DNA of 49,158 nt from UBA10103 sp964437185. GTDB taxonomy: Bacteria > Patescibacteriota > Minisyncoccia > Phycocordibacterales > UBA2100. Below, one piece after another: positions 8,833-15,635 of this stretch. A program made the translations under genes and the position numbers. How positions within the stretch are numbered: position 1 is the stretch's first letter; each line of letters starts with the position of its first letter. The notes beneath the pieces are model-generated. The model had not been told where the DNA came from. It saw only the letters and a program-made list of their open reading frames with translations, and did no database searches. Location: the NCBI GenBank assembly GCA_964437185.1, contig CAYTFU010000008.1, positions 1 to 49,158 on the forward strand, read 5' to 3'.

Positions 8833-8935
8833 TCCACCCACGCTCAAGTTGCACATGAGCTTCGGCGGACGAGAGGCGGTCAATCCGACCATCTCTTGCC
8901 CTTCGAAGCTCCGATGTAAATCGGAGCGTAGTAGG

Positions 8936-9009
8936 GCACCTTTAGCTCAGTTGGTTAGAGCGTTCGATTCACATTCGAAAGGTCTCAGGTTCGAATCCTG
9001 AAAGGTGCA
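8936..9009 (+). tRNA. tRNA-Val (anticodon CAC)
   Basis: Acceptor GCACCTT/AAGGTGC, D-arm GCTC/GAGC, anticodon stem TTCGA/TCGAA with loop TTCACAT giving CAC, T-arm CAGGT/CCTG with TTCGAAT. CCA is not encoded. It is first in a plus-strand tRNA cluster. Confidence 0.93.
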
Positions 9010-9011
9010 CA

Positions 9012-9037
9012 AGGTTGTGTACGCAACCTAAGTTTTT
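9012..9037 (+). terminator. Intrinsic terminator after tRNA-Val
   Basis: AGGTTG (9012-9017) pairs with CAACCT (9024-9029) and is followed by AAGTTTTT. It is a 6-bp stem with a T-run directly downstream of the tRNA. Confidence 0.6.
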
Positions 9038-9104
9038 CGGGCCGTAGTATATGCCGTGAGTCCAACGCGTCGCGTTGGCTACGGCACAGGCCGTTAGTAC
9101 GTAG
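9038..9104 (+). pseudogene. Broken tRNA-Pro copy with a hairpin inserted in the D-arm
   Basis: CGGGCCGTAGTATA (9038-9051) is identical to the start of the intact tRNA-Pro(CGG) at 9126. The match resumes at 9091 (CCGTTAGTACGTA against CCGGTAGTACGTA) after a 39-nt insert. The insert folds as a hairpin: TGCCGT/ACGGCA outside and CCAACGC/GCGTTGG inside. Past 9104 the sequence no longer resembles a tRNA, so no functional product is expected. Confidence 0.6.
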
Positions 9105-9125
9105 TTTGTGCGAGAACCCCGTTTT

Positions 9126-9196
9126 CGGGCCGTAGTATACCGGTAGTACGTACGATTCGGGTTCGTAAAGACCGAGTTCGATTCTCGGCGGCCCGA
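9126..9196 (+). tRNA. tRNA-Pro (anticodon CGG)
   Basis: Acceptor CGGGCCG/CGGCCCG, anticodon stem TACGA/TCGTA with loop TTCGGGT giving CGG, T-arm CCGAG/CTCGG with TTCGATT, discriminator A, no encoded CCA. The flanks continue the acceptor helix: TTTTGCCCCAA read outward on the 5' side faces AAAACGGGTTT on the 3' side, with 10 of 11 pairs. Confidence 0.9.
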
Positions 9197-9240
9197 AAAC
9201 GGGTTTCTGCATATGATAATGTGAGTCTGCGTTCGACTTG

Positions 9241-9274
9241 CCCCGCGAGCAGAGCGGGGTTCTCGGCGGCCCGA
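9241..9274 (+). repeat. Hairpin joined to a copy of the tRNA-Pro(CGG) 3' end
   Basis: CCCCGC/GCGGGG (9241-9259) forms a hairpin immediately followed by TTCTCGGCGGCCCGA (9260-9274). The latter is identical to the last 15 nt of tRNA-Pro(CGG) at 9182-9196. It looks like the tail of another lost tRNA-Pro copy. Confidence 0.55.
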
Positions 9275-9290
9275 CCGGGCAAGCACAAAG

Positions 9291-9361
9291 CGGGGTGTAG
9301 TATAGTGGTAGTACGCATGGCTGGGGGTCATGTGGCCCGAGTTCGATTCTCGGCATCCCGA
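9291..9361 (+). tRNA. tRNA-Pro (anticodon GGG)
   Basis: Acceptor CGGGGTG/CATCCCG, anticodon stem CATGG/TCATG with loop CTGGGGG giving GGG, T-arm CCGAG/CTCGG with TTCGATT, discriminator A. CCA is not encoded. Confidence 0.9.
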
Positions 9362-9482
9362 TCGTAGTGAGGGTGAGAAAAATGCCTGCGCACTTTTCGT
9401 CCGGAATCGAAAGGCGGAGCCATGTCGCATAGCCACAGGCGAGCCCGGGCTGACAGTGCTTAGTGAGCCGTGCGAACTTAGC

Positions 9483-9511
9483 AACTGTGGCCGATTCTCG
9501 GCATCCCGATC
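9483..9511 (+). repeat. Copy of the tRNA-Pro(GGG) 3' end
   Basis: The 20-mer CGATTCTCGGCATCCCGATC occurs at 9344-9363 (end of tRNA-Pro(GGG) plus 2 nt) and again at 9492-9511. The preceding CTGTGGC also resembles the tRNA variable region, with about 7-8 nt of the T-stem missing. The 128 nt between the two copies contain no recognisable gene. Confidence 0.6.
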
Positions 9512-9527
9512 AAAAAGAAAGCAGTTT

Positions 9528-9992
9528 ATGAAATACTTTCGCTTTATCGCAGCATACGTATACACCGCGATGGCAGCACTTCTCGCGCTCTCGTTTATGG
9601 ATCTGAGCGCGGACGGCTGGTTTGCGCAGATCGTTAAGCCCGCTCCAGCTCTTCCACACTGGCTCTTCGGAGTCCTTTGGCTCGCCAACTTCTTCCCGCT
9701 CGCTGCCGCGCACGCGATAGTCTGGATGGGGCCACCGAGCCATGCACGCGACGGATGGGTACGCTACTACTTCATCCAACTTCTTTTCAACGTCGCGTTT
9801 GTATTCTTTTTCTTTTGGCTCAACGCACTCACACTCTCTCTTCTCATCGCCCTCATCCTCTGGCTTCTTTCCATGGCAATGATCGCAGCGGGCCACGACC
9901 GAAGTCGAAAAATCGTCTACCTTCTTTTACCCTACCAACTTCTTATGATCTATACCGTGTACCTCGTCCTCAATGTTTGGCGACTCAACTAG
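9528..9992 (+). CDS. TspO/MBR-family membrane protein
   Basis: 154 aa from ATG 9528; an in-frame upstream start at 9330 would run through the tRNA and is rejected. There are five hydrophobic segments. Family marks: HWLFGVLWLANFF (loop and helix with W..G..W), QLLFNVAFVFFFFWLNALTLSLLIA, and the C-terminal LLLPYQLLMIYTVYLVLNVWRLN region, which matches the TspO ending (LLPY...YLN..IWRLN). TspO proteins bind tetrapyrroles and sterols and respond to oxygen or stress. A link to the heme O oxidase at 28-33 kb is possible but unproven. Confidence 0.75.
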   Translation: MKYFRFIAAYVYTAMAALLALSFMDLSADGWFAQIVKPAPALPHWLFGVLWLANFFPLAAAHAIVWMGPPSHARDGWVRYYFIQLLFNVAFVFFFFWLNALTLSLLIALILWLLSMAMIAAGHDRSRKIVYLLLPYQLLMIYTVYLVLNVWRLN

Positions 9993-10107
9993 GGGGCAAA
10001 CCTTTGGCCACGGATAGTTTCTTTGTCGACACGCAGAAAATTCCTCGGCCCCGGCTTCGTAGGTTTTTTCTACCGAAAATACACAACTCCGCCTTCCACA
10101 AAGCACA

Positions 10108-10129
10108 AAACCTGCCGCAAGGCAGGTTT
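10108..10129. terminator. Bidirectional terminator between the tspO-like gene and tRNA-Ala
   Basis: AAACCTGCC (10108-10116) and GGCAGGTTT (10121-10129) form a 9-bp stem with tetraloop GCAA. T-rich sequence follows on both strands (TTTCTGTGTCTTTT on plus; TTTTGTGCTTTG on minus). It fits ending both the plus-strand gene and the minus-strand tRNA-Ala. Confidence 0.7.
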
Positions 10130-10141
10130 CTGTGTCTTTTG

Positions 10142-10212
10142 TGGACTCACCGAGAATCGAACTCGGGACTGTGCAATGCGAATGCACCGGTATACCACTT
10201 ACCTATGAGCCC
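10142..10212 (-). tRNA. tRNA-Ala (anticodon CGC)
   Basis: Minus strand: acceptor GGGCTCA/TGAGTCC, anticodon stem GTGCA/TGCAC with loop TTCGCAT giving CGC, T-arm CCGAG/CTCGG with TTCGATT. CCA is not encoded. Confidence 0.92.
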
Positions 10213-10235
10213 AACCACTCTAACGGGGTGAAAAT

Positions 10236-10264
10236 GCCGCGTAATGCCACTTTACTATAAGCCC
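10236..10264 (-). pseudogene. 5' half fragment of a tRNA-Ala
   Basis: Minus strand from 10264, GGGCTTATAGTAAAGTGGCA and the next 9 nt resemble the first 30 nt of the two tRNA-Ala genes (GGGCCCATAGTTAAGTGGTA...). No anticodon or T-arm follows, so it is a remnant upstream of tRNA-Ala(CGC). Confidence 0.5.
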
Positions 10265-10389
10265 TTCGCCTCGACGGTGCTGCATTAGAATATATGAACC
10301 GCGAGCCTCCGTCCATCGTCTCTTTCTGCTTTTTTGATCTCCTTTTAAATTTATATTACTGACGTACTCGATGCCTGCGTCGACAACTG

Positions 10390-10437
10390 CGCACCTACAT
10401 ACAGGACCTACGATCGTATGAGTTGTATGTATGTGCG
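10390..10437. repeat. Long imperfect inverted repeat downstream of fba
   Basis: Two 14-nt arms (CGCACCTACATACA at 10390-10403 and TGTATGTATGTGCG at 10424-10437) pair with one mismatch, and the centre holds the palindrome TACGATCGTA. No T-run follows. The stretch 10265-10505 has no gene; this is its only clear structure. Confidence 0.5.
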
Positions 10438-10505
10438 GGTGGCTGCAGCCGCATTAGGGGTGGGCAACGTCTTTATGTCAGTCGCGCGACATCCAGCGAA
10501 TCACA

Positions 10506-11456
10506 TTACATCTTTATCAAGGCTTTGACCGCCGGCAGTTGATTCGCTGACCCAAATACCTCGTTTTTGTGAGCGATGAAATCGGCGTAGGCCTTGATGT
10601 AGACCTTGCCTGGATCACGCAGATCAATCCCCTTTGGAGTATCGCGGAAATATTCGCGGTGAACGCGTGTCCAGATAAGCCTGCCGTCGCTGTCGATGTT
10701 AATTTTTGCAACGCCATACTTATGCACCTCCCTGAGGTCGTTTTCGTCCACGCCCTTCGCGCCGGCAAGTTGCCCACCGGCTGCATCGATCTTCTTCACC
10801 TCCTCTTGTGGAATAGAAGAAGATCCATGCATGACGAGCGGAAAGCCAGCGAGCTTAGAATGAATCTGCTTAAGACGCTCAAAAGCAATCTTCTGATTGC
10901 CGGAGAATTTATATGCGCCGTGCGACGTGCCGATAGCGATCGCTAAGCTATCGCACCCCGTTTTTGCAACGAAGTCGACCGCCTGCTCGGGATCGGTAAG
11001 GTGGGCATTTTCCTCGGCGACATCTATGTGCTCCTCAACACCACCGAGTTGTCCGAGCTCAGCCTCTACGCGAATCCCCTTCTCATGGGCGTGATCCACG
11101 ACGCGCTTTGTAATCTCGATATTCTTCTCGTACGGCTCCATTGATGCGTCGATCATGACGGATGAATAGAATCCAGAGTCGATGCAATCGTGGCAACTCT
11201 GCTCGTCACCGTGGTCGAGATGTACGGAAAATATTGAGTCTGGAAACACCTGATCTGCCCCGCGAATCATCGCTTCGAGCATTCGCTTGTCGGTGTATTT
11301 GCGCGCTCCTCGCGATATTTGCAGTATGAATGGTGCCTTCGACTGCTCATTGCCCTGGAAAAGGCCCATGACTTGTTCGAGGTTGTTGATGTTGTAGGCC
11401 CCCACCGAAAACTTTTCGTACGCGGCCTCAAACAATTCCTTAGTTGTGATGATCAT
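10506..11456 (-). CDS. fba: Class II fructose-bisphosphate aldolase
   Basis: 316 aa. This zinc enzyme splits fructose-1,6-bisphosphate into DHAP and glyceraldehyde-3-phosphate. Visible are the N-terminal YNINNLEQVMG, SVHLDHGDE (catalytic Asp and Zn His), VEAELGQLGGVEE, AIAIGTSHGAYKF (Zn His, phosphate site), LVMHGSSSIPQE, and KINIDSDGRLIWT. It is the last gene of a long minus-strand run, 27 nt after the phosphatase gene. Confidence 0.95.
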   Translation of the reverse strand: MIITTKELFEAAYEKFSVGAYNINNLEQVMGLFQGNEQSKAPFILQISRGARKYTDKRMLEAMIRGADQVFPDSIFSVHLDHGDEQSCHDCIDSGFYSSVMIDASMEPYEKNIEITKRVVDHAHEKGIRVEAELGQLGGVEEHIDVAEENAHLTDPEQAVDFVAKTGCDSLAIAIGTSHGAYKFSGNQKIAFERLKQIHSKLAGFPLVMHGSSSIPQEEVKKIDAAGGQLAGAKGVDENDLREVHKYGVAKINIDSDGRLIWTRVHREYFRDTPKGIDLRDPGKVYIKAYADFIAHKNEVFGSANQLPAVKALIKM

Positions 11457-11483
11457 AAAGATATAGTGATTGATAATGTATCG

Positions 11484-12281
11484 CTATGCACCGGTTTTTA
11501 AATCGGGGCCGAGCGCAAGATTAGAGAGAATTTCATCGTGCACGAATCCGTTGCTACAGACCTGCCCTAGCATTTCCTGATCAAAGCGCACAGGAGTATT
11601 GCCATAGAGATCCGTGACACGCCCACCCGCTTCCTCGATTATAACCTTCGCGGGTGTCATGTCGTGGGGAGACGTCCCGCCAAAAATACTCGCAGAAAAT
11701 TCGCCGGACGCGACGAGCGATGAGAGGTAGTGAATTGAGAGGCCAGTGATCATGTGCGCTCCCGCTTGATACATGTGGTCCATGGTGGGAAAAAGATTTT
11801 TGACACTTCGGGTCTTTCCGAGCCCTATCATCGTCTTTTTTATAGATACATCGGAAGACACGCGAATCGGCTCACCATTCAAAAACGCACCACTTCCCTT
11901 TTCTGCAGAGTAAAGGCGATCTTCAAATGGATCAAGAATCACTCCGAGTACCGGCACGTTCATGTGCATGAGTGCAAGCGCAAAAGTGGCCGTAGGAAGA
12001 CCATGGGAAAAATTGTGCGTGCCATCTACCGGATCGCACATCCAGACGTATTCGTGAGCATCATCGTGGTCATCACCTTCTTCAGAGAGGATGCTGTGAT
12101 CTGGATAGCTGCGCTTGACAGCGCTCACAACAAGTTCGTTGATGGCGATGTCCGTCACGGTCACCGGCGTACCATCCTCCTTCCACTCTTTCTTCATGTT
12201 GCGCTGAAAATTTGTGCGCATAATAGCACCCGACTGCTTTGCAAGTTCGAGCGCTAACTCCATGTATGCGCTTGTCTTCAT
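11484..12281 (-). CDS. Inositol monophosphatase-family phosphatase
   Basis: 265 aa. It is a Mg-dependent sugar/inositol phosphatase fold. Motif 1 appears as SEEGDD plus WMCDPVDGTHNF (D-P-x-D-G-T), and the C-terminal metal Asp lies in TSPHDMTPAKVIIEEAGGRVTDLYG; the usual W-D-x-A is HDMTPA here. The substrate could be inositol-1-phosphate, fructose-1,6-bisphosphate, PAP or another sugar phosphate. Being next to fba suggests a bisphosphatase role, but that is inference. Confidence 0.88.
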   Translation of the reverse strand: MKTSAYMELALELAKQSGAIMRTNFQRNMKKEWKEDGTPVTVTDIAINELVVSAVKRSYPDHSILSEEGDDHDDAHEYVWMCDPVDGTHNFSHGLPTATFALALMHMNVPVLGVILDPFEDRLYSAEKGSGAFLNGEPIRVSSDVSIKKTMIGLGKTRSVKNLFPTMDHMYQAGAHMITGLSIHYLSSLVASGEFSASIFGGTSPHDMTPAKVIIEEAGGRVTDLYGNTPVRFDQEMLGQVCSNGFVHDEILSNLALGPDLKTGA

Positions 12282-12312
12282 GAGCTTTTACGTCGCGAAC
12301 CAACAATGACGA

Positions 12313-12777
12313 TCACTTTACGTTGATGATTTTGTATTTCTGAACTCCCTTTGGAGTTTCGAAAGAAAATGTCTCACCTTTCTTCTTCTCCATAAGCGCA
12401 GATCCGAGCGGCGAGAGGTGCGAGATTTTGTGCTCCTGCATGTTGGCCTCTGCCGAACCCACAATCTCATACGTGTATTCGTCTTTCTCTCCTTGTTTCT
12501 GAATGGTAACGACGCTCCCGAGAGAAATGGAATTACCTTTCGGATGCTCGATGATGCGGGCGTGGCTCAATTGCTCCTCGATCACACGAATGCGATCCTC
12601 CGTAGCCGCCTGCAGATTGCGCGCTTCTTCATATTCAGCGTTTTCCGACAGATCCCCCAAAGAACGTGCGTACTCAAGCTGCTCGGCAATTTCGCGCCGA
12701 CGCACTGTCTTCATATGTTCGAGCTCAGTTGTTAATTCCTCAAATTTTTCCTTGCTCAAGTAATTTGTATCTGTCAT
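12313..12777 (-). CDS. greA: Transcription elongation factor GreA
   Basis: 154 aa from ATG 12777; GTG 12786 would start directly against the -10 box. GreA stimulates RNA cleavage in backtracked RNA polymerase. The N-terminal coiled coil has LSKEKFEELTTELEHMKTVRR..IAEQLEYARSLGDLSENAEY, with the acidic tip residues in GDLSENAEYEEA. The C-terminal FKBP-like domain ends SPLGSALMEKKKGETFSFETPKG. TATACT lies 9 nt before the ATG. Confidence 0.96.
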   Translation of the reverse strand: MTDTNYLSKEKFEELTTELEHMKTVRRREIAEQLEYARSLGDLSENAEYEEARNLQAATEDRIRVIEEQLSHARIIEHPKGNSISLGSVVTIQKQGEKDEYTYEIVGSAEANMQEHKISHLSPLGSALMEKKKGETFSFETPKGVQKYKIINVK

Positions 12778-12825
12778 GGTGCGCACAGTATACAGGATAA
12801 ACCATTCGCAACAACAAGTGGATAT

Positions 12826-14544
12826 TTACTCGATATACTCGGGGTGATTTTCGGCGAGCCAGCGGAAAAATGGCAGGAGTGCGGGCGAGGCGCCGGAGAG
12901 CGTGCCTGCCGGAGCGCGTTCGAGCACAACCGCATAGGCGAAGCGCGGCTTTTCGCTCGGCCAGTAGCCCACAGACCACGAGTTCATCGATTCATTGCGC
13001 ACGCCGAGCTGAGCGGTTCCCGTCTTCGCCGCAATATGCACTTCGGGTATATGGAGCGCTTTTACGGTCGCATCGTTTCTACTCGACGTCACAGCCATGC
13101 GCATGCCTTCGCGCACTATCTGCAAATATTCATCGGGAACTCCCACATCGCCTCTGTATCGAGGCGTAGAACTCGCAACGAGCGTGGGAATAACACGCTT
13201 GCCGCCGTTGGCGATTGCCGCGGTGAACACAGCGGCTTGAATCGGCGTGATCTGAAAACCGTACTGACCGATCGCGGTGTGATAGGTATTTCCGATGCGC
13301 CACGGATCATCGGGACCAAATACTTCCGTCTTCCACTCCGGCGTCGGTATCACTCCTTCCTCCTCACCTTTTAGAATAACGCCCGTCAGTTCACCGAGGC
13401 CAAACCGCCGCGCATACTCATCGATCTTCGTGATGCCGAGACCCTTCTGCCCTTTGTACCCACCCCCGATAGTGTAAAAGTATTCATCAGACGATACCGC
13501 GATCGCGGTGCGCATGTCGACCAGACCGTGAACGGTCCAATCGCGAAAGACTGATGGCAAATCGGGATTGTAGGGATTGGGTAATGTAATCGCACCAGTC
13601 GAAAGAATTTCTTTTTCTGGAGAAATGATTTTCTCATTGAGAGCCGCGGCAGCAAAAATCGGCTTCACGATTGATCCAGGCACGTAGAGCCCACTGACCG
13701 CTCTATTCAGCATCGGAGTACGGCGGTCGTTGGAGACAGCATGAACGATGGACGATACTCCGTCGGTAAACGCTTGGTTGTCGTACTCGGGAAAACTCGT
13801 GAGTGCTAGGAGTTCACCTGTGTGAACGTCCATTATCACCGCCGCCCCGCCCTGAAACCCTTGCGTGCGCGCGTGCGTGGAGAGCATAGAGTAGAGCGTG
13901 CTCTGAACATCGGAATCGATTGAGAGTTTGAGGTCCCCGCCGTCGCGCGGAGGCGAAACGATATTTGCCCGCTGTATGTCTCCGCGAGCGTCGCGTTCGA
14001 TCATGCTTCGGCCATTCGCTCCCCCTACGACATCGTCAAATGCAAGCTCTGCGCCAGAGATACCCGTATAGCTTTCTCTCCACCACGTGCCCGCAGCGTC
14101 GGCCTTTGGATACTGGACAAATCCAAGAATGTGCGAAAAACCCGGAAGATCAGTGTATCTTCGAAGCGCAAAAGCGTCGGACTGCGTCTTGTCTTCCGGG
14201 AGCGAACGCATCGTAGATGACGCAACTTCGTTCCACGCAAGCTCGGTGCCATTGCGATCCATAATCAATCCGCGCGCCGCAAAAAGTACCGAATGCTCAA
14301 GCGTATTATCGCGCGACACGTGCGCATAGAGGCTGCCCTGCAAAACTTCGAGGCTAAATACGCGTATGCTAAACCCAACGACGACGAGAAAAAATACTAT
14401 TCCGACGCCAATCACAGGGCGACTTCCGAGCCGCTTCATCACGCGCCCCTCAAACTGGCTCGCCTCGTAGTCTGGAAGATTTGATGAGTCCAAAAAAATC
14501 TCATCGGGGGCGATTTCACGTACCGTTCGACGAAACCAACGCAT
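12826..14544 (-). CDS. mrdA: Penicillin-binding protein 2 (elongation transpeptidase)
   Basis: 572 aa from ATG 14544 (19 upstream codons are open but unlikely). One N-terminal membrane helix (about residues 43-62), pedestal domain, then transpeptidase: PGS291-IVK294, S351-S-D353 and KTGTAQLG. The middle motif S-x-D followed by EYFY is characteristic of PBP2 rather than FtsI (S-x-N). Placement after mreB-mreC-mreD confirms the elongasome role. Confidence 0.93.
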   Translation of the reverse strand: MRWFRRTVREIAPDEIFLDSSNLPDYEASQFEGRVMKRLGSRPVIGVGIVFFLVVVGFSIRVFSLEVLQGSLYAHVSRDNTLEHSVLFAARGLIMDRNGTELAWNEVASSTMRSLPEDKTQSDAFALRRYTDLPGFSHILGFVQYPKADAAGTWWRESYTGISGAELAFDDVVGGANGRSMIERDARGDIQRANIVSPPRDGGDLKLSIDSDVQSTLYSMLSTHARTQGFQGGAAVIMDVHTGELLALTSFPEYDNQAFTDGVSSIVHAVSNDRRTPMLNRAVSGLYVPGSIVKPIFAAAALNEKIISPEKEILSTGAITLPNPYNPDLPSVFRDWTVHGLVDMRTAIAVSSDEYFYTIGGGYKGQKGLGITKIDEYARRFGLGELTGVILKGEEEGVIPTPEWKTEVFGPDDPWRIGNTYHTAIGQYGFQITPIQAAVFTAAIANGGKRVIPTLVASSTPRYRGDVGVPDEYLQIVREGMRMAVTSSRNDATVKALHIPEVHIAAKTGTAQLGVRNESMNSWSVGYWPSEKPRFAYAVVLERAPAGTLSGASPALLPFFRWLAENHPEYIE

Positions 14545-14566
14545 CCGAGCACTATAACAAATCAGC

Positions 14567-14839
14567 TCATCTCGTGAGGAGCTGCTTTCGCAGGGGGCCA
14601 AGCGCCCAGACGATCGCTATGGCGCACAGCGTAACGAAAGGAAGCGGCGCGGCCCCGCTCGCATACCAAATCAGGTCAATGCACAACGCCATAAGCGGCA
14701 CCTCCCACGCGGGATATCGCAAAGACAAAAGCAGCATCACCAAGAGTGGAAGCCACCACGGTCCGAAGATTACTCCAAAGAAGCCGACGGCCCCCATAGC
14801 CACGCGAAAATTAAATATCTGCTGGAATGATATATACAT
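14567..14839 (-). CDS. mreD: MreD-like membrane protein (short)
   Basis: About 90 aa if started at ATG 14839 (29-nt overlap with mreC); ATG 14797 would give 76 aa and no overlap. It is almost entirely hydrophobic with three or four membrane helices (AVGFFGVIFGPWWLPLLVMLLLSL; ALCIDLIWYASG; FVTLCAIAIVWALG). Normal MreD is about 160 aa, so this is a reduced form. The assignment rests mainly on its place between mreC and mrdA. No Shine-Dalgarno decides the start. Confidence 0.6.
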   Translation of the reverse strand: MYISFQQIFNFRVAMGAVGFFGVIFGPWWLPLLVMLLLSLRYPAWEVPLMALCIDLIWYASGAAPLPFVTLCAIAIVWALGPLRKQLLTR

Positions 14840-15620
14840 ACCGTTGCGTAGAAAAATTGATCGGAAGCCGTATGTACACATCTTGCGAGGCGCTCGCCGA
14901 ACTGGATGCCGTTTTGCCTACGATACCCACGATTCGCGAACCGTACTGCGGCGCGATAACGGGATCGCCGATACTCACCGCAAGTCCGCGCGGAACTTTG
15001 GCGTATGCATTGCCGCCGCCCGACCCCTCAAGGGTTACGCTTGCTCCATTGATGACTCCTTCTTCTTCTCTCCCAGGGCCGAAAATCTCGGACACTACCG
15101 AAACTCTTTTCCCCGTGTCGCGAACAACTCCGACGACAGTGCCTCCCGCCGCAACGACGTAGCTCCCATTTCGGACACCGTCACTAAGTCCCGCGCCAAT
15201 CAAAAACGTACCGTACGGCGATGATCGTATGGAGGAAACCACGGGAGCGGTAATTCCCGCAGCACCACCCAAACCGGGGCCCGCGACGCGCAAAAGAGCT
15301 TTCAGTGCTTCATTCTCTGCTAGAAGCGCGTTGTAGTTTTGTTCACCGACTTCGAGTGTGCTCAGCCGCTCGGTCAAGGTTCGATTCTGTTCTGCGAGAC
15401 TCCTTCTCGAAGAGAAAAAACCTGTATCCATCGCGGCCTCAATGAGTCGATCGCCCCACCCGTACACGCTTGCCACGCCCCCGCGCGCTGCGTTGCGTAC
15501 GAACCCGCCACTCAACATATCGATGATCAAAATAACTGCGACGACGATCGTCGCCCCGATAAGTCGGCCCTTGCCATACTCTCCGGTGCGAGGTCTCCGG
15601 TATGATGTGTAACCTTTCAT
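14811..15620 (-). CDS. mreC: Rod shape-determining protein MreC
   Basis: 269 aa. One N-terminal membrane helix (about residues 20-38), then a coiled coil (SLAEQNRTLTERLSTLEVGEQNYNALLAENEALKALL), then the beta domain (ITAPVVSSIRSSPYGTFLIGAGLSDGVRNGSYVVA..GTVVGVV), typical of periplasmic MreC. It scaffolds the elongation complex with MreB and PBP2. The gap to mreB is 15 nt. Confidence 0.93.
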   Translation of the reverse strand: MKGYTSYRRPRTGEYGKGRLIGATIVVAVILIIDMLSGGFVRNAARGGVASVYGWGDRLIEAAMDTGFFSSRRSLAEQNRTLTERLSTLEVGEQNYNALLAENEALKALLRVAGPGLGGAAGITAPVVSSIRSSPYGTFLIGAGLSDGVRNGSYVVAAGGTVVGVVRDTGKRVSVVSEIFGPGREEEGVINGASVTLEGSGGGNAYAKVPRGLAVSIGDPVIAPQYGSRIVGIVGKTASSSASASQDVYIRLPINFSTQRYVYIIPADI

Positions 15621-15635
15621 ACGATGAAGGCGCGA

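Noticed and set aside
9344..9511. Prophage or integrative element at tRNA-Pro(GGG)
   Set aside because: The duplicated tRNA end resembles an att repeat, but only 128 nt lie between copies and no integrase is present; kept as a tRNA remnant.
9330..9527. N-terminal 66-codon extension of the TspO-like protein
   Set aside because: It begins inside tRNA-Pro(GGG) and does not resemble the family; ATG 9528 fits the start of the first membrane helix.
8969..9688. 239-aa open frame on the minus strand across the tRNA cluster
   Set aside because: It runs antisense through tRNA-Val and both tRNA-Pro genes; its apparent repeats come from tRNA T-arm sequence.
12826..14544. Inactive transpeptidase because the second motif reads SSD rather than SxN
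   Set aside because: S-x-D is normal for PBP2-type enzymes.
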